Below, in pieces: positions 11,786-20,065 of a DNA stretch of 64,000 nucleotides. The DNA lies in contig NZ_VISR01000004.1 in assembly GCF_007827595.1 (NCBI RefSeq), forward strand, positions 62,001 through 126,000. Reading direction: 5' to 3'. Source of the DNA: Streptomyces sp. BK340. Its GTDB lineage: Bacteria > Actinomycetota > Actinomycetes > Streptomycetales > Streptomycetaceae. A program made the position numbers and the translations under genes. The stretch's first letter is position 1. Each line of letters begins with the position of its first letter. The notes beneath the pieces were generated by a model. That model was given only the letters and a program-made list of their open reading frames with translations. It did no database searches and had not been told where the DNA came from.

Positions 11786-12807
11786 TGGGACTTCCTCAGC
11801 CGTCGGGTGAGCAGCAGGTTGACCGCGGCGACGATCAGCAGGATCAGGAACATCGACCAGGCGATCGCGGACGCCTTGCCGAGGTTGCCGATGATCCAGC
11901 CCTGGTCGTACATGTACAGACCGAGCGTCTGGTACTGGTGCTCGGAGCCGCCCTTGGACCCGCTGACCCCGCCGAACAGCAGCGGCTCACCGAAGAGCTG
12001 GGTGGCGCCGATGGTCGAGACGACGATCGTGAAGAGGATCGTGGGCCGCAGCTGCGGGATCGTCACGTGCCGGAACTGCTGCCAGCGGTTGGCGCCGTCG
12101 ATCGCCGCCGACTCGTACAGATCCGTCGGGATCGCCTGCATCGCGGCCAGGTAGATCAGCGCGTTGTACCCGGTCCACCGCCAGATCACGATCGAGGACA
12201 CCGCGAACTGCGAACCCCAGTCCGACTCGCGCCAGTTGACCGGATCCACCCCGAAGAAGTGCAGGACCCAGTTGACCATGCCGCCGTCCCACGAGTACAG
12301 CAGCGTGAACACCAGGGTCGCGGCGGCCACCGAGGTGGCGTACGGGGTCAGCATCACGACCCGCCACACGGTCGAGCCGCGCAGCTTGTAGTTCAGCAGA
12401 TGGGCGAGGCCGAGCGCGGCCAGCAGCTGCGGGACCGTGGAGATCAGACCGATGGTGAACGTGTTCTCCAGGGCGTTCCAGAAGAAGTCCGAGGAGAGCA
12501 GGTTCTGGTAGTTGTCCAGGCCCGCCCAGGTCTGGTGGTCCAGCGCCGAAAGCTGCACGTTGTGCAGCGAGTACCAGGCCGTGTAGAGCAGCGGGACCAG
12601 CGTGAAGGCCCCGAACAGGACGAAGAACGGGGCGACGAACGCGTACGGCGACGCCTTCATGTCCCAGCGGTACAGCCGGCTGCGCCAGGAGTCGGTGCCC
12701 GCCGGCGTACCGCGACCGTGAGCGCCCCGGGCCGCGCCCGGCGAGCTGCCGGACGCGGCCTCGGCGCTCGACGCGGTGTGCGCGAGAGCCTGCTTGGAGC
12801 TGGTCAC
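11782..12807 (-). CDS. cebF: Cello-oligosaccharide ABC transporter permease
   Basis: A 341-residue MalF-type permease. After a poorly conserved Ser/Ala-rich N-terminus of about 50 residues, six transmembrane segments begin with YAFVAPFFVLFGAFTLVPLL. The EAA loop appears as YESAAIDGANRWQQFRHVTI. It overlaps both cebE upstream and cebG downstream by four bases, so the three genes form a tightly coupled operon. It pairs with CebG to form the translocation channel for cellobiose and cellotriose. Confidence 0.93.
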   Translation of the reverse strand: MTSSKQALAHTASSAEAASGSSPGAARGAHGRGTPAGTDSWRSRLYRWDMKASPYAFVAPFFVLFGAFTLVPLLYTAWYSLHNVQLSALDHQTWAGLDNYQNLLSSDFFWNALENTFTIGLISTVPQLLAALGLAHLLNYKLRGSTVWRVVMLTPYATSVAAATLVFTLLYSWDGGMVNWVLHFFGVDPVNWRESDWGSQFAVSSIVIWRWTGYNALIYLAAMQAIPTDLYESAAIDGANRWQQFRHVTIPQLRPTILFTIVVSTIGATQLFGEPLLFGGVSGSKGGSEHQYQTLGLYMYDQGWIIGNLGKASAIAWSMFLILLIVAAVNLLLTRRLRKSQ

Positions 12808-14132
12808 TGGCCGAGCACGTCCTTGATCTCCTTGGACGCGGCGTCCCAGCCCTGCGAGGGGGACTTGCCCTTCTGCTCGACCTGGAGGATGCCGACGTCA
12901 CTGATCGCGTTGTCGATCGGCTTGTCCTTGGGGCCGAGGGGCTGCGCCGGGATGGTCTTCGCCGAGTCGGAGAAGATCTGGGTGAGCGGGGCCCCGGAGA
13001 AGTACGCGGTGGTGTCGGCGGCCGGCTTCAGGTTCGCGTACGCCGACGGGGTGGACGGGAAGCTCGCCTGCTTGGCGAAGACCTTCTCCTGCTGTGCGGG
13101 CGCGGTCAGCCACTTGGCCAGCTCGACGGCCTCCTTCTGGTGCTTGGTCGCCGTCGGCACACCGAGGAAGGAGCCGCCCCAGTTGGACGCCGCCGGCGCC
13201 GCCGCCACGTCCCACTTGCCCTTGCCGGAGTCACCGGACTTCTGCTCGATGTAGCCGATCATCCAGGCCGGGCAGGCGACGGACGCGAAGGTGCCGTTGG
13301 CGTAGCCCTGGTCCCACGTGGGGTCGAACTGCTTCAGCTTCGCCGACATGTTGCTGGTCGCCGCGGTCATGGCGACGTCCCAGGCCTTCTTCACGCCCTC
13401 GGACTTGTCCCAGACGACGTTGCCGTCCTTGTCGTAGTACCGCTCGCTCGCGCCGCCCACGGCCGCGTTGTAGACGGAGGAGGCCGAGTCCACGAACTTG
13501 GTGCCCTTGGGCGCCTTCTTCATGTACTGCTTGCCGACGTCGACGTACTTGGACCAGTCGCCCTTCCACATCTCGGCGAGCTTGGTCCGGTCGGTCGGCA
13601 GCCCGGCCTTCTGGAACAGGTCCTTGCGGTAGCAGATGGCCATCGGACCGATGTCGGTCCCGAGCCCGATCAGCTTGCCGTCCTTGGTGGTGGCCTGGGC
13701 GTTCTTCCAGTCCAGCCACTGCGACTTGTCGACGTCCTTGCCGAGGTCGACGAACTTGCTCCCCTGCGTCTGGACGGCCTCGGTGATGTTGCCGACCTCG
13801 ATGGCCTGGATGTCGTCGGTGCCGGAACCGGCCTGGAGGCGGGTGAGCACCTTTGGCCAGTACACGTCGGTACGGGTGGTGACGTTCTCCTTGATGTTGA
13901 TGTCCGGGTGGAGCTTCATGTACTCGTCGTAGAGGCCGGCCTGCTTGTAGCCGAAGACGCCGAAGGTCCCGATGGTCAGCGTGATCTTGCCCTTGCCACT
14001 GCCGTTGCCGCCGTCCGCGTTGGACGAGCCGTCGTCCGAGTCGTTGGCGCAGCCGGCCAACAGCCCTGTGGTCAGCGCGGCGACGGCCACGAAGGCCCCC
14101 AGCCTGCGGGACCGGCGGATGCTCGTGCGCAT
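12804..14132 (-). CDS. cebE: Cello-oligosaccharide-binding lipoprotein
   Basis: A 442-residue extracellular solute-binding protein of ABC family 1. The signal peptide ends in lipobox LLAGC with Cys at residue 28, followed by a polar Gly/Ser/Asn linker. The mature protein shows family phrases such as TLTIGTFGVFGYKQAGLYDE, VNDDIQAIEVG-like and WDVAAAPAASNWGG. It captures cellobiose/cellotriose outside the membrane and delivers them to CebFG. It is the first gene of the operon; a perfect CebR operator lies about 116 bases upstream of its start. In plant-pathogenic relatives the orthologue links cello-oligosaccharide sensing to virulence, but nothing here indicates pathogenicity. Confidence 0.94.
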   Translation of the reverse strand: MRTSIRRSRRLGAFVAVAALTTGLLAGCANDSDDGSSNADGGNGSGKGKITLTIGTFGVFGYKQAGLYDEYMKLHPDINIKENVTTRTDVYWPKVLTRLQAGSGTDDIQAIEVGNITEAVQTQGSKFVDLGKDVDKSQWLDWKNAQATTKDGKLIGLGTDIGPMAICYRKDLFQKAGLPTDRTKLAEMWKGDWSKYVDVGKQYMKKAPKGTKFVDSASSVYNAAVGGASERYYDKDGNVVWDKSEGVKKAWDVAMTAATSNMSAKLKQFDPTWDQGYANGTFASVACPAWMIGYIEQKSGDSGKGKWDVAAAPAASNWGGSFLGVPTATKHQKEAVELAKWLTAPAQQEKVFAKQASFPSTPSAYANLKPAADTTAYFSGAPLTQIFSDSAKTIPAQPLGPKDKPIDNAISDVGILQVEQKGKSPSQGWDAASKEIKDVLGQ

Positions 14133-14247
14133 TGCGTCCTCCTGTTGCCTGACGTGCCGACCCCCCGGCCAACTGCATGGTTGGGCCCGTTCTTACTCGC
14201 TGCGGCTCGGGCGGGGAACGTGCGGGACGTGTATGTGTCAGGTACTG

Positions 14248-14261
14248 TGGGAGCGCTCCCA
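14248..14261. promoter_or_regulatory. Perfect CebR operator in the cebE-cebR intergenic region
   Basis: TGGGAGCGCTCCCA, a perfect 14-bp palindrome identical to the described CebR consensus. It sits upstream of cebE and on the far side of the cebR promoter region, so it should control the cebEFG-bglC operon and possibly cebR. The remaining 14133-14443 region has no other structure I recognise. Confidence 0.9.
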
Positions 14262-14443
14262 TCAGTGATGTGTTGAAGAGTCGTAGGTTCGGGGCGGGGT
14301 GTCAAGGGACCGGACGCGGAGTGATGTGTTCAGTTATCTGAGCGTTAACTGGCTTTCCCCGTAGGTCCGCTCACCGCTCGCCGCTCTGGCCAGGACTGTT
14401 AGATTCCAGCCAGCCGGATGTTGGTGCGAGGGAGGCGGAGCCC

Positions 14444-15499
14444 ATGGCAAGCCACGGAGCGCGGGGCCGGAGCGGAGGGCGGCCCACGCTCGAGGAGGTG
14501 GCCGCCCGGGCCGGGGTCGGCCGGGGCACGGTCTCGCGGGTGATCAACGGCTCGCCGCGGGTCAGCGAGGCGACCCGGGCCGCGGTCGAGGCGGCGGTCG
14601 CCGAACTCGGCTACGTCCCCAACACGGCGGCCCGCGCCCTCGCGGCCAACCGCACCGACGCCATCGCGCTGGTCGTCCCCGAGCCGGAGACCCGTTTCTT
14701 CGCGGAGCCGTACTTCTCGGACATGCTGCGCGGTGTCGGCAGCGAACTGTCCGAGACGGAGATGCAGCTGCTGCTGATCTTCGCGGGCAGCGACCGGGAG
14801 CGGCAGCGCCTCGCGCAGTATCTGGCGGCCCACCGGGTGGACGGTGTGCTGCTGGTCTCGGTGCACGCCGACGACCCGCTGCCCGACCTGCTCGCCCAGC
14901 TGGAGATCCCGGCGGTGATCAGCGGTCCGCGCTCGGCCGGGGAGACGCTCACCTCGGTGGACTCGGACAACTACGGCGGCGGCCGCTCGGCCGTGGAGCA
15001 CCTGCTCTCCCGGGGTCGCCGCACGATCGCCCACATCACCGGCCGCCTCGACGTCTACGGCGCCCAGCGCCGCGTCGACGGCTACCGCGACGCCCTGCGG
15101 GACGCCGGCCTGGAGGTGGACGAACTCCTCGTCGAGCCGGGGGACTTCACCGAGGAGGGCGGCAGGCGGGCGATGGCCACGCTGCTGGAGCGGTACCCCG
15201 ACCTGGACGCGGTCTTCGCCGGCTCCGACGTGATGGCGGCGGGCGCCCGCCAGGTGCTGCGGGAGGCGGGCCGCCGGATCCCGGACGACGTGGCACTGGT
15301 CGGTTACGACGACTCGGCCATCGCCCGGCACATGGACCCGCCGCTGACCAGCGTGCGCCAGCCCATCGAGGAGATGGGCCGCGCGATGATCGACATGCTG
15401 CTCACGGAGATCGCCGACCGCCGCCCGGCCGTGTCCCGGGGGCTGGAGCGGCGGCATGCGGTGCTGCCGGCGGATCTGGTGGTGCGGGCATCGTCGTGA
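14444..15499 (+). CDS. cebR: LacI-family repressor of the cellobiose locus
   Basis: A 351-residue LacI-family regulator. The HTH (TLEEVAARAGVGRGTVSRVI, residues about 14-33) and hinge (NTAARALAANRT) bind DNA; the rest is a periplasmic-binding-like effector domain (VFAGSDVMAAGARQVL, VGYDDSAIARHMDPPLT). It is divergent from cebEFG-bglC and, by family knowledge, represses it until cellobiose is present. A GGGAGGCGGAG stretch precedes the ATG. Two matching operators in the window support the identity. Confidence 0.94.
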   Translation: MASHGARGRSGGRPTLEEVAARAGVGRGTVSRVINGSPRVSEATRAAVEAAVAELGYVPNTAARALAANRTDAIALVVPEPETRFFAEPYFSDMLRGVGSELSETEMQLLLIFAGSDRERQRLAQYLAAHRVDGVLLVSVHADDPLPDLLAQLEIPAVISGPRSAGETLTSVDSDNYGGGRSAVEHLLSRGRRTIAHITGRLDVYGAQRRVDGYRDALRDAGLEVDELLVEPGDFTEEGGRRAMATLLERYPDLDAVFAGSDVMAAGARQVLREAGRRIPDDVALVGYDDSAIARHMDPPLTSVRQPIEEMGRAMIDMLLTEIADRRPAVSRGLERRHAVLPADLVVRASS

Positions 15500-15553
15500 C
15501 ACGCGTCACAGTGCGAGGCTGCCCCCGACCGGGGGCGGTGGACGCGCAAAACG

Positions 15554-15597
15554 AATCAGCCGGTGACTCCGTCTTGCGACGGAGTCACCGGCTGATT
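15554..15597. terminator. 20-bp perfect stem, bidirectional terminator
   Basis: AATCAGCCGGTGACTCCGTC at 15554-15573 pairs perfectly with 15578-15597 around TTGC. It lies between the convergent cebR gene and tRNA-His and probably serves both. Confidence 0.9.
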
Positions 15598-15603
15598 ACT
15601 CAG

Positions 15604-15677
15604 GGTGAGTGACGGGACTCGAACCCGCGGCATCCTGGACCACAACCAGGTGCTCTACCAGCTGAGCTACACCCACC
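15604..15677 (-). tRNA. tRNA-His (GTG)
   Basis: The minus strand folds as a cloverleaf: 8-bp acceptor stem including the extra G(-1):C73 pair diagnostic of tRNA-His, D arm GCTCAGCTGGTAGAGC, anticodon stem-loop CCTGGTTGTGGTCCAGG with anticodon GTG, and T arm GCGGGTTCGAGTCCCGT. The CCA is not encoded. Confidence 0.96.
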
Positions 15678-15783
15678 ATGACCGGTCGTTGACTTGGTGG
15701 TTTCCCCGACCGGCCGAGAAGAAGTCTACAGGGTCCGAAGGGGTGCTCGCGCACAGGTTTTCGCGGGGGCCTCCTGCGTGGTC

Positions 15784-16386
15784 CTACTGCGCAGGCAGGA
15801 CGTGCTTGGCGGCGATCGTCCTGGCGGTGTCGGAGTCCGGTCCGGGCTGCGGGACGAAGACGGCCTCGCGGTAGTAGCGCAGCTCGGCGATCGACTCGCG
15901 GATGTCGGCGAGGGCGCGGTGGTTGCCGTTCTTCTCCGGGCTGTTGAAGTACGCCCGCGGGTACCAGCGGCGGGCGAGCTCCTTGATGCTGGAGACGTCC
16001 ACGATCCGGTAGTGGAGGTAGTCCTCCAGGGTCGGCATGTCCCGCAGCAGGAAGCCGCGGTCGGTGCCGACGGAGTTGCCGCACAGCGGGGCCTTGCCGG
16101 GCTCCTTCACCCACTGCCGTACGTACGCCAGCACCTGCTCCTCGGCGTCGGCCAGGGTCGTGCCCCCGGCCAGCTCGTCGAGGAGACCGGACGCGGTGTG
16201 CATCTGACGCACCACCTCCGGCATCGTCTCCAGCGCCGAGTCCGGCGGACGGATGACGATGTCCACCCCCTCGCCGAGTACGTTCAGCTCGGAGTCGGTG
16301 ACGAGGGCGGCCACCTCGATGAGAGCGTCGTCGGACAGCGAGAGGCCGGTCATCTCGCAGTCGATCCACACCATGCGATCGTTCAT
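15784..16386 (-). CDS. orn: Oligoribonuclease
   Basis: A 200-residue 3'-5' exoribonuclease of the DEDDh family. The first acidic pair is in WIDCEMTGL (Asp9, Glu11), the second in GNSVGTDRGFL, and the catalytic His and last Asp in NHRALADI. It degrades nano-RNAs of two to five nucleotides to mononucleotides, and pGpG from cyclic-di-GMP breakdown. It lies between tRNA-His and adpA, the same place as ornA in S. coelicolor. The length is normal and the frame intact. Confidence 0.96.
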   Translation of the reverse strand: MNDRMVWIDCEMTGLSLSDDALIEVAALVTDSELNVLGEGVDIVIRPPDSALETMPEVVRQMHTASGLLDELAGGTTLADAEEQVLAYVRQWVKEPGKAPLCGNSVGTDRGFLLRDMPTLEDYLHYRIVDVSSIKELARRWYPRAYFNSPEKNGNHRALADIRESIAELRYYREAVFVPQPGPDSDTARTIAAKHVLPAQ

Positions 16387-16482
16387 GCGACCACCCTAAA
16401 GCTGACGTCCGCTTTTGGGATGCCCCGCGTCGAAGCGGGACTCGCCCGCGGCAGCCGTCTCTGGGGCCGGACACGGCGGGAG

Positions 16483-16522
16483 AGAGAGAGGGGGGCGGGT
16501 GTGTACCCGCCCCCCTCTCTCT
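16483..16522 (-). terminator. 18-bp perfect stem terminator downstream of adpA
   Basis: AGAGAGAGGGGGGCGGGT at 16483-16500 pairs perfectly with 16505-16522 around GTGT. It lies 11 bases beyond the adpA stop, separating it from orn. Confidence 0.85.
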
Positions 16523-16533
16523 GTGCGCCTCGT

Positions 16534-17754
16534 TCAGTGGCCGGTGCGCGGCCCCGGCAGCAGGCTCACCGCGCCCGCGGCCTGGCGGCGGCTCTGCATC
16601 GGCACCGCGCTCTCCCGCTCCGGGTGCAGCACGGCGGGCGGTGCGCCCATCGGGCCGTGGCCGGGCAGGCCGACGGGTGCGCCCGCCGGGCCGGACTGGG
16701 CCAGCTGCGGCTCCGGGTCACCGGACCGCTCGCCCTGCGGCCGCCGGGCGCGGTAGGCGGCCCGGTAGGCGGCGGGGGACGAGCCGAGCTGGCGGCGGAA
16801 GTGCCCGCGCAGCGCGACCGGTGAGCGGAAGCCGCAGCGTCCCGCCACCTCGTCCACCGAGTAGTCCGACGTCTCCAGCAGCCGCTGCGCCTGCAGCACC
16901 CGCTGGGTGATCAGCCACTGCAGCGGTGCGCTGCCGGTGAGCGAGCGGAACCGGCGGTCGAACGTACGGCGGCTCATGTAGGCGCGTGCCGCCAGTGTCT
17001 CCACGTCGAACTGCTCGTGGAGGTGTTCCAGCGCCCAGGCGACGACCTCGGCGAGCGGGTCGGCGCCGATCTCCTCGGGTAAAGACCTGTCGAGGTAGCG
17101 CTCCTGACCGCCGCTGCGGCGCGGCGGGACCACCAGCCGGCGGGCCAGCGCGCCGGCCGCCTCGTTGCCGTGGTCCGTCCGCACGATGTGCAGACACAGG
17201 TCGATCCCCGCGGCCGTCCCGGCGGAGGTCAGTACGTCTCCGTCGTCGACGAACAGTTCGCGCGGATCCACGTGCACCGACGGATAGCGCTTGGCCAGCG
17301 TCGGTGCGTACATCCAGTGTGTGGTCGCCGGGCGGCCGTCCAGCAGTCCGGCCGCGGCCAGGACGAACGCCCCGGTGCACAGCCCGACGATACGGGCGCC
17401 CTCCTCATGCGCACGGCGCAGCGCGTCGAGCGCTTCCTCCGGTGGCGGTGAGGTGATCGAGCGCCAGGCCGGTACGACGACCGTCCCTGCGCGTGAGATC
17501 GCCTCCAGCCCATGCGGCGCGGTGAGTTCCAGGCCCCCTGTGGTCCGCAGTGGGCCTTCCTCGCCGGCGCTCACCAGCAGTCGGTAGCGCGGCACGCCGG
17601 CGTCCTGGCGGTCGATCCCGAACACCGACAGCGGAATGGAACTCTCGAAGATGGGGCCGCCGCTGAACAGCAGCACCGCGACGATCTCCTTGCGGCGTCG
17701 CCCGGAGAGTTTCCGGGCCACGGCTTCCGGTGCGGCAGTGGAGTCGTGGCTCAT
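16534..17754 (-). CDS. adpA: AdpA, AraC-family developmental regulator with TTA codon
   Basis: A 406-residue AraC/XylS regulator. Residues about 20-215 form a class-I glutamine-amidotransferase/DJ-1-like domain (VLLFSGGPIFESSIPLSVFG, GLCTGAFVLAAAGLL); residues about 235-340 hold two AraC helix-turn-helix motifs (FDVETLAARAYMSRRTFDRR, YSVDEVAGRCGFRSPVALRG). The Pro/Gly-rich tail is variable. Leu225, in RSLPEE between the two domains, is a TTA codon (17080-17082), the conserved bldA-dependent codon of adpA. AdpA activates aerial growth and secondary metabolism. The ATG at 17754 with an upstream GAGGGGGG gives the expected length. Confidence 0.95.
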   Translation of the reverse strand: MSHDSTAAPEAVARKLSGRRRKEIVAVLLFSGGPIFESSIPLSVFGIDRQDAGVPRYRLLVSAGEEGPLRTTGGLELTAPHGLEAISRAGTVVVPAWRSITSPPPEEALDALRRAHEEGARIVGLCTGAFVLAAAGLLDGRPATTHWMYAPTLAKRYPSVHVDPRELFVDDGDVLTSAGTAAGIDLCLHIVRTDHGNEAAGALARRLVVPPRRSGGQERYLDRSLPEEIGADPLAEVVAWALEHLHEQFDVETLAARAYMSRRTFDRRFRSLTGSAPLQWLITQRVLQAQRLLETSDYSVDEVAGRCGFRSPVALRGHFRRQLGSSPAAYRAAYRARRPQGERSGDPEPQLAQSGPAGAPVGLPGHGPMGAPPAVLHPERESAVPMQSRRQAAGAVSLLPGPRTGH

Positions 17755-18127
17755 CCTGCTAAGCCCCCCTCGGTGGTCGCGGCTCCTCGGTTGTGTCGCT
17801 CCTGCACGTTTCCCCTCGGTCCTGCACGAGTCCCCCGCCGTAAGACAGTCAAGATCGAATCTACTGGCTACCGCGGTCTCACGGTGGCCGGTTAGACACG
17901 CCGGACATTGTCGACATGACAACTTGGCGTGAAGCATTCGATCACGAAGGGTTGCACTCGTGGGCCGTGCAGGGAAGTGCGCCTTGTCGCAGTGGCCAAA
18001 CCGCGTAGGGTGCGCGGGTCCGCCCAGACCCTTTCCGTGCAGGTGGAACGGGGGTTGGGGGGTAGGTGGGACCCCCTCCGGGCGGTACCCAGAAGTTGGC
18101 TGAAAAGAGGCGTTCGGAGGCGCAAAA
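17755..18127 (-). promoter_or_regulatory. Long adpA upstream region
   Basis: A 370-base non-coding stretch upstream of adpA. Long 5' regions carrying ArpA-, AdpA- and BldD-type sites are known for adpA, but I could not pick out a convincing specific operator. It includes an AT-richer patch near 17895-17945 where a promoter could lie. Confidence 0.45.
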
Positions 18128-18145
18128 ACCGGTCAGTCGACCGGT
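18128..18145 (-). terminator. Hairpin with T-run overlapping the stop of the small membrane protein gene
   Basis: ACCGGTC at 18128-18134 pairs with 18139-18145 around AGTC; on the minus strand the stem is followed by a T-run. The stop codon of the gene ending at 18133 lies inside the stem. This is an unusually canonical intrinsic terminator for this GC content. Confidence 0.7.
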
Positions 18146-18390
18146 GTCTTCTGCTTGGTGTGACGTCCGCCTCTTTGCGTGGCGCAACGCTCGGACTGCC
18201 GCAGCAGGACGCGGCAGGCGGCCGTGACGGCGGCGAGGCCGAAGGCGGTGCCGGCGGCGCCGGCGAGCGAGGTGCCGTACCAGAGGAGGACCACGGGTAC
18301 GAGAACGCAGCTGAAGGCCGCCCAGCGGATCACGTCGCTCGTGGTGTCCGGGGCGGGGTGCGGGTCGGAGGTGGAGCGGGGTCCGGACAT
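18133..18390 (-). CDS. Small two-helix membrane protein
   Basis: An 85-residue protein with ATG start and AGGGAG seven bases upstream. After a polar N-terminus (MSGPRSTSDPHPAPDTTSD) there are two hydrophobic segments, VIRWAAFSCVLVPVVLLWYG and a second from LAGAAG to CRVLL, then a basic tail (GGRHTKQKTPVD). No family with a known function is recognised. It is divergent from the universal stress protein gene and lies upstream of, but terminated before, adpA. Confidence 0.7.
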   Translation of the reverse strand: MSGPRSTSDPHPAPDTTSDVIRWAAFSCVLVPVVLLWYGTSLAGAAGTAFGLAAVTAACRVLLRQSERCATQRGGRHTKQKTPVD

Positions 18391-18705
18391 CTCGTACTCC
18401 CTGTGGCGGTGACTCTCCGGGTTCAACGCCCGTTCGATCGGTCGGTCACCGGTCGTCGCTCCGGTAATCCCGTGCAAACCGCCTGTACGGGGCAGCAACC
18501 ATTGCGTTACGGGCGCTGCTCGTGCATGCTCCGGGGAACCCCTACGGACACCGGGGGGCTGCTTACGGAGCGTGTGCGGGATCTGGGCAGAGGAGGCGTG
18601 CCGCCGTACCCTTGGGGGTATGGGGTTGGGAAGACGAATCCCGGACACAGCACCGCCACCCGATGTCACCCCCCACCCACAAAGGATCACAACGCCGAGA
18701 CAGCC
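18391..18705. other. Divergent intergenic region
   Basis: 315 bases between the small membrane protein gene and the stress-protein gene. Promoters for both are expected. No clear operator or hairpin was recognised. Confidence 0.35.
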
Positions 18706-19233
18706 ATGGCCGGTCACGAATTCTTCGAACCCGCGGACCGCAAGCGGCCCGTCGCCGATCCCACGGCGGCCGATCCCCTCGCGGCGGAAGAGTCAAGCCC
18801 ATCCTGCGACCCCGCCTTCAAGCACGGTGTGGTCGTCGGCTTCGACGGCTCGACGTCCAGCGAGCGCGCCCTCGCCTACGCCATCGGCATGGCGCACCGC
18901 TCCCGGGCGGGCCTGATCATCGTCCATGTGGCCAACCGGCTGCCCACCACGGTGTGGGCCGGCTGCGAGCCGCCCGTCTTCGTCGACGTGCCGGACCACC
19001 GCACCGAGGTGCTCGGCCTGGAGCTGGCCTGCGCGGACTATCTGGCCGAGGTGCCCTGGATCCTGGTCGAGCGCGGCGGTGACATCTGCCACGAGCTCGA
19101 AGAGGTGGGGCGGGAGTACGAGGCCGACGCGATCGTGGTCGGCTCGACGCACGGCATCGTGGGCCGCATCTTCGGCTCCGTGGCCGGCCGGCTCGCCAAG
19201 CGCGCGCAGCGGCCCGTCATCGTCATTCCCTGA
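18706..19233 (+). CDS. Universal stress protein family protein
   Basis: A 175-residue protein. After a 40-residue polar leader, the UspA fold starts at HGVVVGFDGSTSSERALAYA with the conserved Asp of the ATP-binding site, and ends with VVGSTHGIVGRIFGSVAGRL, the G-rich loop that binds the ATP phosphates, and RPVIVIP. It is predicted cytoplasmic and nucleotide-binding. The ATG at 18706 has only a distant AAAGGA, so an earlier start cannot be excluded, although upstream sequence is not protein-like. The specific stress response is unknown. Confidence 0.85.
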   Translation: MAGHEFFEPADRKRPVADPTAADPLAAEESSPSCDPAFKHGVVVGFDGSTSSERALAYAIGMAHRSRAGLIIVHVANRLPTTVWAGCEPPVFVDVPDHRTEVLGLELACADYLAEVPWILVERGGDICHELEEVGREYEADAIVVGSTHGIVGRIFGSVAGRLAKRAQRPVIVIP

Positions 19234-19358
19234 GCTTCCGACACTCTGTCAACTCCCTTGGTGCAAAGCGAAACTACTCGCGCGTAGAAGTGTTTGTGCT
19301 CTTGTGAAGGGCATATACCGGTCACCGCGCAACTGCACATGTATGAAGGGAGCCCGCT

Positions 19359-19919
19359 GTGGACAACGACGTCTCCGCGGGAAGCGGAAACACCGCCGTG
19401 GTCGGCCGACTCGCCCTGGGTGTCACCCTGTTGGCGTTCGGCCTCGGCACCACCGGCGTGATCGACGGCGTAGGGGCATCCGACGCCGTGTCACTGGCTC
19501 ATTACGTGGGCGGCGTCGCCCTCTTCCTCGTCGGACTCCTGGCCTTCCGTACCGGTGACAGTGGATCAGGCACCGGTTTCGTCGCCCTCGGCGCGCTCTG
19601 GTTCACCTGGGCCGTCGCGGGTCAGATGTCGGCCGACGCGGCCGGCCTCTTCCTGCTGCTGTTCGCCCTCGTGGCGCTCACCCTCACCCTCGCGGGCGGG
19701 GACACCCTGGGCCAGGTCGTGCACGGGCTGCTGTTCCTGGCGATGCTGGTGCTCGCCGTCGCGGCCTTCGCCGACAGTTCCTCCCTCGTGAAGGTCGGCG
19801 GCTGGGTGGCCGCGGTCTCCGGCGCCGTCGCCTGGTACGCGGCGACGGCGGCGCTGGCCCACTGGCCGACGGCGCTTCCCGGACGTGCCGCCCGCCGGGG
19901 GGTGACGGCCACCGGCTGA
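19359..19919 (+). CDS. GPR1/FUN34/YaaH-type membrane protein
   Basis: A 186-residue integral membrane protein with six predicted helices. It starts at GTG with GAAGGGAG about six bases upstream. The stretch HYVGGVALFLVGLLAFRTGD followed by GTGFVALGALWFTWA matches the GG-x-x-x-x-xAG-x-xEFRxGNTFGxTAFxSYGAFWL region of the acetate-transporter (AceTr) family. The typical N-terminal NPxPLG motif is absent, so acetate uptake is plausible but unproven. A strong terminator follows. Confidence 0.75.
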   Translation: MDNDVSAGSGNTAVVGRLALGVTLLAFGLGTTGVIDGVGASDAVSLAHYVGGVALFLVGLLAFRTGDSGSGTGFVALGALWFTWAVAGQMSADAAGLFLLLFALVALTLTLAGGDTLGQVVHGLLFLAMLVLAVAAFADSSSLVKVGGWVAAVSGAVAWYAATAALAHWPTALPGRAARRGVTATG

Positions 19920-19936
19920 TCCGCAGCGGCACGGAG

Positions 19937-19974
19937 CGGACCCCCACGTGACTGGTGGCACACGTGGGGGTCCG
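19937..19974. terminator. 14-bp perfect stem terminator
   Basis: CGGACCCCCACGTG at 19937-19950 pairs perfectly with 19961-19974; TTCTGTTC follows on the plus strand. It separates the membrane protein gene from the convergent glmS. Confidence 0.8.
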
Positions 19975-20065
19975 TTCTGTTCGTCGCGCCTGTGCGGGTG
20001 CGTGGGGGCTGATCGCGCCCACGCGGCGGAGCCGCATGTCGATACAGCCCCGCGCCCCTAGGGGG

